In this document: positions 52,594 through 61,651 of the stretch, piece after piece
Layout: every line of letters begins with the position of its first letter
How positions within the stretch are numbered: the first letter of the stretch is position 1
Origin: SYIM01 sp039800325
GTDB taxonomy: Bacteria > Pseudomonadota > Gammaproteobacteria > Burkholderiales > Burkholderiaceae_E
Assembly (NCBI GenBank): GCA_039800325.1
Contig: JBDLQY010000260.1
Coordinates: forward strand, 1 to 64,000
Direction of reading: 5' to 3'
DNA length: 64,000 nt
Notes under the pieces: model-generated
The model's database searches: none
Seen by the model: the letters and a program-made list of their open reading frames with translations, nothing else
What the model was told of the DNA's origin: nothing
Translations under genes and position numbers: made by a program

Positions 52594-53476
52594 TGAGGTA
52601 CCTCGTCCCGCGTCGACCCAGCGCAGAGATCACCACCACGACCGCAGTCACCGACACCAGCAGTGTGAGTGCGGCCACCGCCGCCAGCGGCCAGTTGTAG
52701 ACCACCAGCGACTGCTGCCAGATGAGCAGCGGCAGATAAACAAGGCGATTGCCGCCGATGATCTGCTGCGAGATAAAGGCCGTGGTCGAACTGGCAAAGA
52801 CCAGCATGCAGCCGGCGACCAGGCCTGGCAGGCTCAGCGGGAAAATCACAGTGAACAGCGTACGCCAGCGTGAGGCGCCCAACGCCGCTGAAGCATCCCG
52901 AAGATTTGGGTCGATGCGGCTCATCACGCTGATGAGCGGCAGCAGCATCAGGGGCATTTCAATCTGAGTGAGCGACAACACCAGGCCGAATTCGGTCTGC
53001 AGCAATCGCAGCGGCGCAGGGGTAAGCCCCAGCGACATCAGCGTGTAATTGATGACACCTTCATGACCCAGAATGACGATCCAGGCGAAGGTCCGAACCA
53101 CCACCGACAGCAGCAGGGGCATGATGATGATGAAAAGCAGCACGCGCTGGATGCGCGGGCTGCTGGACATGTACACGATAGCCAATGGATAACCAATCAG
53201 CACGCTGGCGGCAACCGTCAACAGCCCTAGTTTGAGCGTGTCAAAGGTGACCTTCCAGTAGAAGGGATCGCCAAGAAACTTCGTCCACATCGCAAAACCC
53301 AGTTGGGTAATGCGGTCGTCGTCAAAGGCGCTGACCCCGATCAGCATGAACAGGGGCGCCACAAAAAACGCAATAAAGGCCAGCGCAAGCGGCAGGGCGA
53401 GCTGCCACTCGGCTGGCTGCGTCAGGGCGGTCAGCCGCCCTGACCGTCCGGGCAAAGCTCCGGACACTGCACTCAT
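52583..53476 (-). CDS. ABC importer permease (PotB type)
   Basis: 297 residues from the ATG at 53476, which shares its A with the stop of the binding-protein gene (TGATG). Six membrane segments; EAA-type loop ASAALGASRWRTLFTVIFPLSLPG. Together with the PotC-type gene it forms the membrane channel of a polyamine/opine/iron-type ABC importer. Confidence 0.92.
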   Translation of the reverse strand: MSAVSGALPGRSGRLTALTQPAEWQLALPLALAFIAFFVAPLFMLIGVSAFDDDRITQLGFAMWTKFLGDPFYWKVTFDTLKLGLLTVAASVLIGYPLAIVYMSSSPRIQRVLLFIIIMPLLLSVVVRTFAWIVILGHEGVINYTLMSLGLTPAPLRLLQTEFGLVLSLTQIEMPLMLLPLISVMSRIDPNLRDASAALGASRWRTLFTVIFPLSLPGLVAGCMLVFASSTTAFISQQIIGGNRLVYLPLLIWQQSLVVYNWPLAAVAALTLLVSVTAVVVVISALGRRGTRYLNVA

Positions 53477-54510
53477 CACTTGGCCACTTCCTTGTTGAAG
53501 CGTTCAATCCAGCCTGCGCGCAGGGGATTGATCTTGGACCAGTCATGGCGGATGAACTTATCCATCTCGCTAAGATTGGTGAGCGGCAAACCTGCCGAAC
53601 CCAGCGGAACATCGCGGTTGACCGGCGCCAGGAAGTACGGAGGCTTCATCAGACCCTCCTGAACGCTGGCGGAGATCACCGTGTCCAGGTACTTGTAGGC
53701 GTTGGCCTGCTCAGCACCCTTGGCGATATGCATGGTGGTGAAGAAGGCAATAGTGCCGGTATCGGGCTTGACGAACTCGATGTCAACACCGCGGCTCTTG
53801 AGCGTGCCCACGTTCTGCGTGTTGGTGTACATGATGTCGATCTGGCCCTGCTGATAGAGGCTGGGCTGAGCGGCCGGCGCTGAGATGGCGGCCACCTTGG
53901 GCAGAATTTTCTTCACTTCCGCGAAGAAAGGCTCTACGTTGGTTTCCGAGCCACCGAACATCTTGGCGATCTCAATGATGGAGACCGTGCCAAAGGTGGT
54001 CTGAAAGCCGGTCAGGCCCAGGCGCGAGACATACGGCTCTTTGAACAGATCGGTCCAGGACTTGGGCGGCGTGGAGAACTTCTTGGGGTTGTAGGCAATG
54101 CCCACAAACTGCGCGGCGACGCCCACGCCCCAGTCGTCGGCCATGCCAGCCGGCAGCTTGCCAAGGCCGGGCAATTTTTTCGGATCAAATTTTTCAAACA
54201 GACCCGCATCGATGCCCGTGATTCTGGGGCCCGGATCCAGCACAAACACGTCAAACGGAGGGGCACCACGCGCTGCCCTGGCCTTGGCGATCTGGTCAAC
54301 CGCGAAGAGCGGCTGCATTTCCAGATCAACGTTGTGCGCCTTTTTGAGCGCGGGCGTGACGATGCCGCGGAAAGCTTCTTCCCAGGCACCGGGATACATG
54401 GCAGCCGTGACCACCCCTTTGGCGTGAGCAAGCCCAGGTACAAGACCGGCACCGCTGGCGGCGGCCATCGCAGCCAAAACGCTGCGGCGATTGAAATCGG
54501 GTTTAGTCAT
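53476..54510 (-). CDS. ABC importer solute-binding protein (PotD type)
   Basis: 344 residues from the ATG at 54510, with AAGGGGA upstream; longer frames are not family-like. The N-terminus MTKPDFNRRSVLAAMAAASG carries a twin Arg and hydrophobic core, so Tat export is possible. Body motifs include VDQIAKARAARGAPPFDVFVLDPGP and GVGVAAQFVGIAYNPKKF. Ligand unknown; operon partners suggest a purine ureide. Confidence 0.9.
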   Translation of the reverse strand: MTKPDFNRRSVLAAMAAASGAGLVPGLAHAKGVVTAAMYPGAWEEAFRGIVTPALKKAHNVDLEMQPLFAVDQIAKARAARGAPPFDVFVLDPGPRITGIDAGLFEKFDPKKLPGLGKLPAGMADDWGVGVAAQFVGIAYNPKKFSTPPKSWTDLFKEPYVSRLGLTGFQTTFGTVSIIEIAKMFGGSETNVEPFFAEVKKILPKVAAISAPAAQPSLYQQGQIDIMYTNTQNVGTLKSRGVDIEFVKPDTGTIAFFTTMHIAKGAEQANAYKYLDTVISASVQEGLMKPPYFLAPVNRDVPLGSAGLPLTNLSEMDKFIRHDWSKINPLRAGWIERFNKEVAK

Positions 54511-54583
54511 GAAAATCCCCTTGGTTGAGTCAAACGGGTTGGACAAGCGTGCAAGGTAAACGGAGTCAACGTGCTGCAGAGCA

Positions 54584-55723
54584 TCAGGCATCCGCGGCGA
54601 ACACAGCTGGACGCGCCTGGGGGCGTAGTCCGCAAAAGAGCTGGGGCCCGGCATCAGCATCCTGACCGATGCGCGCCTCAACCAGCTTCAGCGTCGACCC
54701 GTCTCGGGCGAGCAGGTCATGGACCACATTCGCGCCCAGCGGCACCAGTAGCCTGCGCTGCACAGGCCAATAGCCCGGGCCTGGTTGATTCGACAATGCG
54801 AGTTGCTCGGGACGAACCGCCAGCACGACTTCACGTCCTGCCGAGAGGCTGCGATCAGTGGGCACGGTCACTGTGGCACCCGCAGACAGCTCGATGATCA
54901 GGCTGTCTGCATCGCGCCCCGTCACCCGGCCCGCCATCATGTTGGCAGTCCCGATAAAGCCCGCGACAAATCGGGTCGCCGGCTTGTCATAGACGCTGGC
55001 GGGTGTGTCGAACTGTTCGACCCGGCCGCTGTTCATGACGGCGATTCGGTCAGCCACACTCATCGCCTCTTCCTGGTCGTGAGTCACTAAAATCGCCGTC
55101 AGCCCAAACTGCTGCTGCAGGCGCTTGACCTCAATCTGCATATCCAGACGCAAGCTCTTGTCGAGCGCTGAAAAGGGCTCGTCCAGCAGGAGTACAGAGG
55201 GCTCGACCGCCAGCGCCCGGGCGAGCGCCACGCGCTGCTGCTGCCCTCCCGACAACTGGCGCGGGAAACGATCGCCCATTCCGCTGAGCCGAACCACTTC
55301 AAGAAAGCGATCAACCGTCGCCGCCGCCCGAGAGCGAGACTGACCGCGCGCTCGTAGTCCGTAGGCGACGTTTTCAGCCACTGTCATGTGGGGAAACAGG
55401 GCGTAATTTTGAAACACGATGCCGACGTTGCGCCGGTTGGGTGGCAAGGCATCAATGCTGGCGCCGTCAATGAGTACGCGCCCGGTCTGCTGGGTGACAA
55501 AGCCCGCGATGGTTCGCAGCAAGGTGGTCTTGCCACAGCCAGACGGCCCCAAGAGGGCAACGACCTCACCGGCACGGATCGACAAGGACACATCGTCGAC
55601 TGCGACCACCGAGCCATACCGATGACGTAGCCCCTCGAGCTCAACGGGTCGACCCCGAGCGGCCGGGCCAGCCTCTATTCCCGTCGCAGCCTGCGCTTGA
55701 CGCTGTTCAGCCGTAAAATTCAC
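54584..55723 (-). CDS. ABC importer ATP-binding protein (PotA type)
   Basis: 379-residue ATPase with Walker A GPSGCGKTT (59-67), Q-loop, signature LSGGQQQRVALARAL, Walker B LLLDEPFSALD and the switch His in ILVTHDQEEAMSVADRI. The C-terminal TOBE domain (residues 280-379) is of the PotA type. First gene of the operon that runs through the importer, allA, puuE and perhaps gltX. Preceded by a divergent gap rich in inverted repeats. Confidence 0.95.
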   Translation of the reverse strand: MNFTAEQRQAQAATGIEAGPAARGRPVELEGLRHRYGSVVAVDDVSLSIRAGEVVALLGPSGCGKTTLLRTIAGFVTQQTGRVLIDGASIDALPPNRRNVGIVFQNYALFPHMTVAENVAYGLRARGQSRSRAAATVDRFLEVVRLSGMGDRFPRQLSGGQQQRVALARALAVEPSVLLLDEPFSALDKSLRLDMQIEVKRLQQQFGLTAILVTHDQEEAMSVADRIAVMNSGRVEQFDTPASVYDKPATRFVAGFIGTANMMAGRVTGRDADSLIIELSAGATVTVPTDRSLSAGREVVLAVRPEQLALSNQPGPGYWPVQRRLLVPLGANVVHDLLARDGSTLKLVEARIGQDADAGPQLFCGLRPQARPAVFAADA

Positions 55724-55841
55724 ATTTGTCTTCCAGTGTTTGCTTACTTACGCCCACAGACTAGCGGCCGCACCGATGAAGTGCAATCAAAACACCTAAA
55801 AGCCAGGAATTGAAACAACCAATCTCCTAGCAATCGCCATG

Positions 55842-55860
55842 CCGCACCGGCACAGTGCGG
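55842..55860. promoter_or_regulatory. Inverted repeat in the potA/SDR divergent gap
   Basis: CCGCAC-N7-GTGCGG. One of three dyads in 250 bp between two divergent operons; likely operators or hairpins of the leaders. Confidence 0.4.
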
Positions 55861-55886
55861 GATTGGTACTCCGGGATGAGAATCGA

Positions 55887-55901
55887 GCCCTATCTTAGGG
55901 C
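55887..55901. promoter_or_regulatory. Inverted repeat in the potA/SDR divergent gap
   Basis: GCCCTA-TCT-TAGGGC, a 6-bp stem with a 3-nt loop, between the two divergent operons. Confidence 0.4.
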
Positions 55902-55937
55902 GGAGTGACACGACAAGACCGCTTATCGAAGAAACCC

Positions 55938-55954
55938 TGCACCGATCAGGTGCA
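55938..55954 (+). promoter_or_regulatory. Inverted repeat before the SDR gene
   Basis: TGCACC-GATCA-GGTGCA, 18 nt before the start of the SDR gene. Position and symmetry suit an operator of the catabolic operon. Confidence 0.45.
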
Positions 55955-55972
55955 TACCCAATTGGAGTCGCC

Positions 55973-56728
55973 ATGGATCTGAAATTGAATTCGAAACGCG
56001 CGCTGGTCACCGGCGCAAGCGCTGGCATTGGCCGCGGCATCGCACTGGCGCTGGCGGCCGAGGGGGTGCAAATGGCCATCACGGCGCGACGCGACGATAG
56101 GCTGCGCGAGCTTGCCAAAGAGATTCAGGCCAGTGGTGCGCCTGAGCCCGTCTGTATCGCCTTCGACATGTACGATCCGGGCGCCGCCCAGCGCATCGCC
56201 GCGCTCGCCACCGAGGCACTGGGCGGCGTCGATATTTTGATCAACAACGCAGGCGGCTCCCGCAGCTTTGCAGATCTGCACGTGGATGAAACCCGATGGG
56301 AAGAGGCCCTGACCTTGAATTTTCATCGTCCGCGGCAGCTTGCCGATGCGCTGATCGATGGCATGATTTCGCGCGGCTGGGGGCGCATCATCAACATCAC
56401 CGGCAAAAGCGAACCTGATCATGTCAACGGTGCCTTTTGCGCCAAGGCTGGCCTGCACAGCTGGGCCAAAGGCCTGTCGCGCATGGTGGGCAAGCACGGC
56501 ATCACCGTGAACTGCGTGCCGCCCGGGCGCATTCACTCCGAGCAGATTCTGCGCAACTACACCCCCGAGTATCGTCAGTGGCAATGTGAGAACGAAATTC
56601 CAGTGGGTCGATACGGCGAGCCTGAAGACATTGCCGCGCTGGTGACATTTCTGGCTTCGCCGCTGGCCGGTTACATTACCGGCGCGGTCATCCCGGTCGA
56701 TGGCGGACTGCGCCGCTATCAGTTCTGA
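55973..56728 (+). CDS. Atypical SDR protein lacking the catalytic Tyr
   Basis: 251 residues. NAD(P) motif TGASAGIGRGIAL (13-25) and NNAGG (91-95) are normal. In the active-site region the protein reads NITGKSEPDHVNGAFCAKAGLH: Lys158 is kept, but the position four residues before it, where SDRs have Tyr, is Ala154, and the Ser position is Gly or Thr. So either it acts by a different mechanism or it is not an oxidoreductase. GGAG precedes the ATG. First gene of the second catabolic island; the Bug gene follows after 22 nt. Confidence 0.88.
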   Translation: MDLKLNSKRALVTGASAGIGRGIALALAAEGVQMAITARRDDRLRELAKEIQASGAPEPVCIAFDMYDPGAAQRIAALATEALGGVDILINNAGGSRSFADLHVDETRWEEALTLNFHRPRQLADALIDGMISRGWGRIINITGKSEPDHVNGAFCAKAGLHSWAKGLSRMVGKHGITVNCVPPGRIHSEQILRNYTPEYRQWQCENEIPVGRYGEPEDIAALVTFLASPLAGYITGAVIPVDGGLRRYQF

Positions 56729-56750
56729 ACTTCATTCAAGGAGCCTTCCC

Positions 56751-57734
56751 ATGAAGCGACGCATTCTGCTGAACACAGGCCTGGCAGCCGCCCTGGGTTT
56801 GATGGGGTTAACACACGCTCATGCGCAGCCTGCACCATGGCCCACTAAGTCCATCCGGTTTGTGGTGCCCTTCGCACCGGGTGGCACCAGCGAGATCGTG
56901 GCCCGCTCGGTGGCCGCCGAGCTCAGCAAACAGCTGGGCCAAAGCGTTTATGTTGAAAACAAGCCGGGTGGGGCTGGCGTCACCGCGATGTCGGAAGTCG
57001 CCAAGGCCGCTCCTGACGGTTACACCGTGATCCTCGGTCATGTCGGAACCCTGGCGGTCAACCCTTACATGCTTAAGAGCCAGCCCTACGATGTCAACCG
57101 CGATTTCGTGCCTGTGACCCTGCTGGCTAAAGTACCCAATGTGTTTGTAATTCACCCCGATGTGCCTGCGCGCGACTTCCGCGAATTTGTCGAGTACGTT
57201 AAGAAAAATCCTGGCAAGCTCAACTATGGTTCGGCCGGCAATGCCAGCGCAGGACATCTGGCCATGGAGTACCTCAAGCTCGTCACCGGTATGCACATCG
57301 TGCATATTCCCTACCGAGGAACCGGCCCGCAACTGGTCGACCTGCTCGCCGGACGCACCGACGCCTCATCGGCCGGAATGCCGGCGCTCGGTCAGCACAT
57401 CCGCAGCGGCAAGCTGCGAGCGATCGCGGTGGGCACTCAGGCTCGCATCCCGGCTCTGCCCGACGTTCCCACGGTGGCAGAGATGGGTTTCAAGGACTTT
57501 GAAACCTCGCAGTGGTACGGCATGCTGGCGCCCGCGGGCACACCGGCTGACATTGTGAAGCGTCTTCAGCAAGAGTCACACAAAGCTTTGCGTGCCAGTT
57601 CGGTCACCGAGCGTTTTGCCAGCGATAACGCTGTCGGTGGTGGTGGCCCGCCGGAAGAATTCGCCGCCTTTATTCGCAATGAGCAGCGCATCTGGTCTGA
57701 CATTGTGAAGCGCGCTGACATCAAGGCTGATTAA
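56751..57734 (+). CDS. Bug-family periplasmic substrate-binding protein
   Basis: 327 residues from the ATG at 56751 with AAGGAG upstream. Signal peptide MKRRILLNTGLAAALGLMG, cut after AHAQ. TctC/Bug motifs: IRFVVPFAPGGTSEIVARS, VENKPGGAGVTAM, LNYGSAGNASAGHL and LPDVPTVAEMG. Next to TcuA/TcuB genes, so a carboxylate ligand is likely (inference). No TctAB membrane genes are nearby. Confidence 0.93.
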   Translation: MKRRILLNTGLAAALGLMGLTHAHAQPAPWPTKSIRFVVPFAPGGTSEIVARSVAAELSKQLGQSVYVENKPGGAGVTAMSEVAKAAPDGYTVILGHVGTLAVNPYMLKSQPYDVNRDFVPVTLLAKVPNVFVIHPDVPARDFREFVEYVKKNPGKLNYGSAGNASAGHLAMEYLKLVTGMHIVHIPYRGTGPQLVDLLAGRTDASSAGMPALGQHIRSGKLRAIAVGTQARIPALPDVPTVAEMGFKDFETSQWYGMLAPAGTPADIVKRLQQESHKALRASSVTERFASDNAVGGGGPPEEFAAFIRNEQRIWSDIVKRADIKAD

Positions 57735-57820
57735 GTTATCGACAAATCCACCTGTCCCAGGCCTTGGTGCCCGACACGCGACCACGCGGGCGGGGCTTTT
57801 CTGATGCAACATGGTTCACC

Positions 57821-59284
57821 ATGATCGTTGATCAATCCACCGATGTGCTGATCGTAGGCGGCGGTAACGCCGCGCTGTGCGCAGCGCTCATGGCTCTCGA
57901 AGCCGGTGCGCGCGTTCGTCTGCTAGAAGTTGCACCGCGGGAATGGCGTGGCGGCAACTCCATGCATGTACGCAATCTTCGCTGCATGCATGACGCACCC
58001 CAGGACGTCCTGGTGGAAGCCTATCCCGAGGAAGAATTCTGGCAAGACCTGCTCCGGGTCACGGGCGGCCTCACGGATGAGACCATGGCTCGTCTGGCTA
58101 TTCGAGCCTCCGCCACCTGTCGACCCTGGATGACCCGCCACGGAGTACGGTTTCAGCCGTCCCTGTCGGGCGCCTTGCATACCGCACGGACCAATGCGTT
58201 TTTCATGGGTGGCGGCAAAGCGCTGGTCAACGCCTATTACCGCAGCGCCGAAAGGCTGGGCGCCCGCATCGACTACAACGCCGAGGTCACAGGCATCGAA
58301 CTCGACGGCACACGCTTCGTTGCGGCGCAGGTCAGGCATCGCCTGCCGGACGGCACCACCCGTGACGAACGGATCACCGCGCGCAGTTGCGTAATCGCCT
58401 GCGGCGGGTTCGAGTCCAATATCGAATGGCTGCGAGAAGCCTGGGGAACCAATCAGCACGGCGAAAACCCGGCCGATCGATTTCTGGTTCGAGGCACCCG
58501 TTTTAATCAGGGCACGCTTCTGCGTCTGCTTGCCCAGCGGGGCGCTGACACCACCGGCGATCCGACTCAGGCCCACATGGTAGCCATCGATGCCCGGGCG
58601 CCGCTCTATGACGGCGGCATCTGTACGCGTATTGACTGCGTATCGCTGGGCGTGGTGCTCAACCTGCGCGCCGAGCGCTTTTACGATGAGGGCGAAGACT
58701 TCTGGCCCAAGCGCTATGCGATCTGGGGACGCCTGGTTGCGCAACAGCCTGGACAAACCGCCTGGTGCGTGATCGATGCAAAGGCGGTCGGTCGCTTTAT
58801 GCCACCGGTTTTCGAGGGCACACGCGCCTCCACCCTACCTGAACTTGCCCGTGCGATCGGGCTGGATGAGACTCGCTTTATGCAGACTGTCAATCAGTAC
58901 AACGCGGCCTGTCGACCCGGCAGCTTTGACCATACGGTGCTCGACGACTGCCACACCGAAGGCCTGACACCGCCAAAGACCCACTGGGCGCTACCCATCG
59001 ATACCCCCCCCTTCGCCGCTTACCCGGTCAGACCGGGTATCACGTTTACCTACTACGGTCTGCGTACTGACAAAACCACGGCTGTCCAGTTTGGTGGCGA
59101 GCAAAGCCCCAACCTGTTTGCGGCCGGCGAGATCATGGCCGGTAATGTGCTGGGCAAGGGTTACACCGCAGGCGTGGGCATGACCATCGGTACAGCCTAC
59201 GGTCGTATCGCCGGCGTTCAGGCAGCTCAAGCGGCCATCGGCGTTCGTCTGGACATCGCGGAGGTCGACCGTGCCGCCGCTTGA
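57821..59284 (+). CDS. FAD-dependent dehydrogenase (TcuA-like)
   Basis: 487 residues from the ATG at 57821; an upstream start at 57764 is not family-like. FAD motif VLIVGGGNAALCAALMALEAGA, then GGNSMHVRNLRCMHD and GGGKALVNAYYRSAERLGA, all typical of tricarballylate dehydrogenase TcuA and fumarate-reductase-type flavoproteins. TcuA oxidises tricarballylate to cis-aconitate; the actual substrate here may differ. The stop overlaps the TcuB start by 14 nt, so a complex is likely. Confidence 0.88.
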   Translation: MIVDQSTDVLIVGGGNAALCAALMALEAGARVRLLEVAPREWRGGNSMHVRNLRCMHDAPQDVLVEAYPEEEFWQDLLRVTGGLTDETMARLAIRASATCRPWMTRHGVRFQPSLSGALHTARTNAFFMGGGKALVNAYYRSAERLGARIDYNAEVTGIELDGTRFVAAQVRHRLPDGTTRDERITARSCVIACGGFESNIEWLREAWGTNQHGENPADRFLVRGTRFNQGTLLRLLAQRGADTTGDPTQAHMVAIDARAPLYDGGICTRIDCVSLGVVLNLRAERFYDEGEDFWPKRYAIWGRLVAQQPGQTAWCVIDAKAVGRFMPPVFEGTRASTLPELARAIGLDETRFMQTVNQYNAACRPGSFDHTVLDDCHTEGLTPPKTHWALPIDTPPFAAYPVRPGITFTYYGLRTDKTTAVQFGGEQSPNLFAAGEIMAGNVLGKGYTAGVGMTIGTAYGRIAGVQAAQAAIGVRLDIAEVDRAAA

Positions 59285-60452
59285 ATCGCTAGCCCGACAG
59301 GCGCAGGCCCTGGCCGACGCGCCCTGGTTATCTGGCCCTCACACCCCAGCCGAAACCGAGGTGGCGCGACAGATGCAGATCTGCAACGCCTGCCGCTACT
59401 GCGAGGGCTTCTGTGCGGTGTTTCCGGCCATGACCCGTCGCCTCGAGTTTGGCCGTGCTGATGTGCACTACCTGGCCAACCTTTGTCACAACTGCGGCGC
59501 CTGTTTACATGCCTGCCAATATGCGCCACCGCATGACTTCGCGGTGAATGTACCGCGCGCGATGGCCACCGTGCGCGGCCAGACCTATGCCGACTTTGCC
59601 TGGCCGCCCAGCTTCGGCACGCTTTATCGACGCAACGGTTTGACCGTGGCCATGGCACTGGCCGCAGGTTTAAGCCTGTTTCTGGCGCTGGCGGCAGCCC
59701 GCCAGGGTGACCTCTGGACTTCGGTCGAGGGCGGGCGCTTTTACGATATTTTTCCGCACGGGCTGATGGTGTCGCTGTTCCTGCCCATTTTTGCCTTCGC
59801 CCTGCTGGCGCTGACACTCGGTGCACGACAGTTCTGGAAAGCACTTAAGCCAGCCACCAGCGGCGCCGATCTGCAAGGCCCGGCGCTGGCTGAGGCCAGT
59901 CATGACGCACTCAAGCTCAAGTATCTCGACGGCGGACATGGCGAGGGCTGCCACAACGAAGACGATGCCTGGACCCAGTCACGTCGACGATTCCACCATC
60001 TGACGTTTTACGGCTTTCTGCTGTGCCTGGCCTCGACCTCAGTCGCCACTATCTATCACTATGCCCTGGGCTGGATCGCACCGTACGACTGGCCCAGTCT
60101 GCCCAAGCTGCTGGGTGTCACCGGCGGCATTGCGCTCAGCATAGGCACTGCGGGGCTGCTGCGCCTGCGACTGCGCCGTCATCCTGATCATGTTCTGCCG
60201 GCCCAGCAGGGCATGGATCTTGGCTTCATTGGACTGCTGCTGCTCACCGGGGTAAGCGGGCTACTGCTGGTGATGGTTCGCGATTCGGCGGCAATGCCAC
60301 TGGTGTTGTGCGTACACCTGGGTTCGGTCATGGCGCTCTTCTTCACCATGCCTTACGGCAAGTTCGCCCATGGCGTCTATCGCGTCGCTGCGATGCTGCG
60401 CTACGCAGTCGAACGCCGGCAGCCGAATCGTCTCGGCCTGGGCGGCGAATAG
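59271..60452 (+). CDS. Fe-S/cytochrome electron transfer protein (TcuB-like)
   Basis: 393 residues from a GTG at 59271. N-terminal ferredoxin-like clusters CNACRYCEGFCAVFP and CHNCGACLHACQYAP, followed by six or so membrane segments of the b-type cytochrome domain. TcuB reoxidises TcuA and passes electrons to the quinone pool. Its close coupling to the flavoprotein gene supports this role. Some His residues that could bind haem are present in the membrane part. Confidence 0.88.
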   Translation: MPPLESLARQAQALADAPWLSGPHTPAETEVARQMQICNACRYCEGFCAVFPAMTRRLEFGRADVHYLANLCHNCGACLHACQYAPPHDFAVNVPRAMATVRGQTYADFAWPPSFGTLYRRNGLTVAMALAAGLSLFLALAAARQGDLWTSVEGGRFYDIFPHGLMVSLFLPIFAFALLALTLGARQFWKALKPATSGADLQGPALAEASHDALKLKYLDGGHGEGCHNEDDAWTQSRRRFHHLTFYGFLLCLASTSVATIYHYALGWIAPYDWPSLPKLLGVTGGIALSIGTAGLLRLRLRRHPDHVLPAQQGMDLGFIGLLLLTGVSGLLLVMVRDSAAMPLVLCVHLGSVMALFFTMPYGKFAHGVYRVAAMLRYAVERRQPNRLGLGGE

Positions 60453-60460
60453 GAGGCTAT

Positions 60461-61630
60461 ATGACCCCGACGCCCTTCCGACTACAGATTCCGGCTGAAT
60501 CCTTGCACGACCTGCGCCGACGTCTCAGCCAGGCCCGATACCCCGACACGGCTCCGGGCGAGCCCTGGGCCTGCGGTACCGATGTCGACTACATGCAGAC
60601 ACTGCTGGCCTATTGGCGGGACCAATTCGATTGGCGTGCCCAGGAAGCCCGTCTAAACGCCCTACCCCAGTTCAAGGCGGAGATCGGCGATGCCGATGTG
60701 CATTTTCTGCACGTACCCGGTAAGCGGCCGACTGGCGGGCCAGAGCCGACGCCACTACTGCTGCTGCATGGCTGGCCAGGCTCGGTCTTCGAGTTTTTGG
60801 ACATCATCGACCGACTCACCGATCCAGCCCGCTTTGGTGGCAACCCACACGATGCCTTTACGGTGGTGGCGCCATCACTACCGGGCTTCGGTCTGTCGTA
60901 CCGACCTGGGCACCGATACGGCCTTGAGGCCATGACTGATCGGGTGGCGCGCCTCATGATTGAGGTACTGGGCTACTCCCGCTTTGCCGCGCAGGGCGGC
61001 GACTGGGGCTCTTTTGTAGCCTCAAGGCTTGCCATCACTCACCCGCAGCATCTGCTGGGTATCCATCTCAATTTTATGCCGCTGCGCCGCGACGGTGATT
61101 TCGACCAGACAGATCCCGATCAGGCTCGCTATCGCGAAGAACTCGCGCTGTTTCTCAAGGAAGAAGCGGGCTACCAGTGGATACAAGGCACACGACCGCA
61201 AACACTGGCCTTCGGCTTGAATGACTCGCCCCTGGGACTCGCCGCCTGGTTGATTGAAAAATTTCAGCGCTGGACTGACAACGACGGTGACCCAGAACAG
61301 GCTTTATCGCGCGATGTGATGCTGGCCAACATCAGTTTTTACTGGTTTACCGGATGCATCGCCTCGTCATTCTGGCCCTACTACGCCCGCATGCGTGGGC
61401 CCTGGCCCATCGCGCAAGACGGCGGCATTCAAGTGCCCATGGGGTACGCGCAATTTCCGCGCGAAATTCTTCGCCCGCCGCGCTCGCTGGCCGCACGCAG
61501 CTATGCCGATATTCGTCGTTGGACCGTCTGTGAGCGGGGTGGCCATTTCGCAGCGCTTGAGCAGCCCGCCGTGCTGGCGCACGAGATTCGCGAGTTTTTC
61601 AGACCCTTGCGCAGCACCATCGCATCGTAG
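60461..61630 (+). CDS. Epoxide hydrolase family protein
   Basis: 389 residues from the ATG at 60461 with AGGAGG upstream. N-terminal EHN domain (FRLQIPAESLHDLRRRLSQARYPD), HGWPG oxyanion motif (103-107), nucleophile Asp181 in QGGDWGSF and catalytic His in ERGGHFAALEQP. Microsomal-type epoxide hydrolase fold; the epoxide substrate is unknown. Follows the TcuB gene by 8 nt and converges on the FMN dehydrogenase gene. Confidence 0.9.
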   Translation: MTPTPFRLQIPAESLHDLRRRLSQARYPDTAPGEPWACGTDVDYMQTLLAYWRDQFDWRAQEARLNALPQFKAEIGDADVHFLHVPGKRPTGGPEPTPLLLLHGWPGSVFEFLDIIDRLTDPARFGGNPHDAFTVVAPSLPGFGLSYRPGHRYGLEAMTDRVARLMIEVLGYSRFAAQGGDWGSFVASRLAITHPQHLLGIHLNFMPLRRDGDFDQTDPDQARYREELALFLKEEAGYQWIQGTRPQTLAFGLNDSPLGLAAWLIEKFQRWTDNDGDPEQALSRDVMLANISFYWFTGCIASSFWPYYARMRGPWPIAQDGGIQVPMGYAQFPREILRPPRSLAARSYADIRRWTVCERGGHFAALEQPAVLAHEIREFFRPLRSTIAS

Positions 61631-61651
61631 CGGTGACGCAAGCCGGACGTC

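Noticed and set aside
54511..54681. Upstream extension of the PotD-type binding protein
   Set aside because: It would bury the signal peptide and has no family match; AAGGGGA supports the ATG at 54510.
57773..57800. Possible terminator between the Bug gene and tcuA
   Set aside because: GC-rich arms with a short T-run, but the pairing is broken and the next gene is likely in the same operon.
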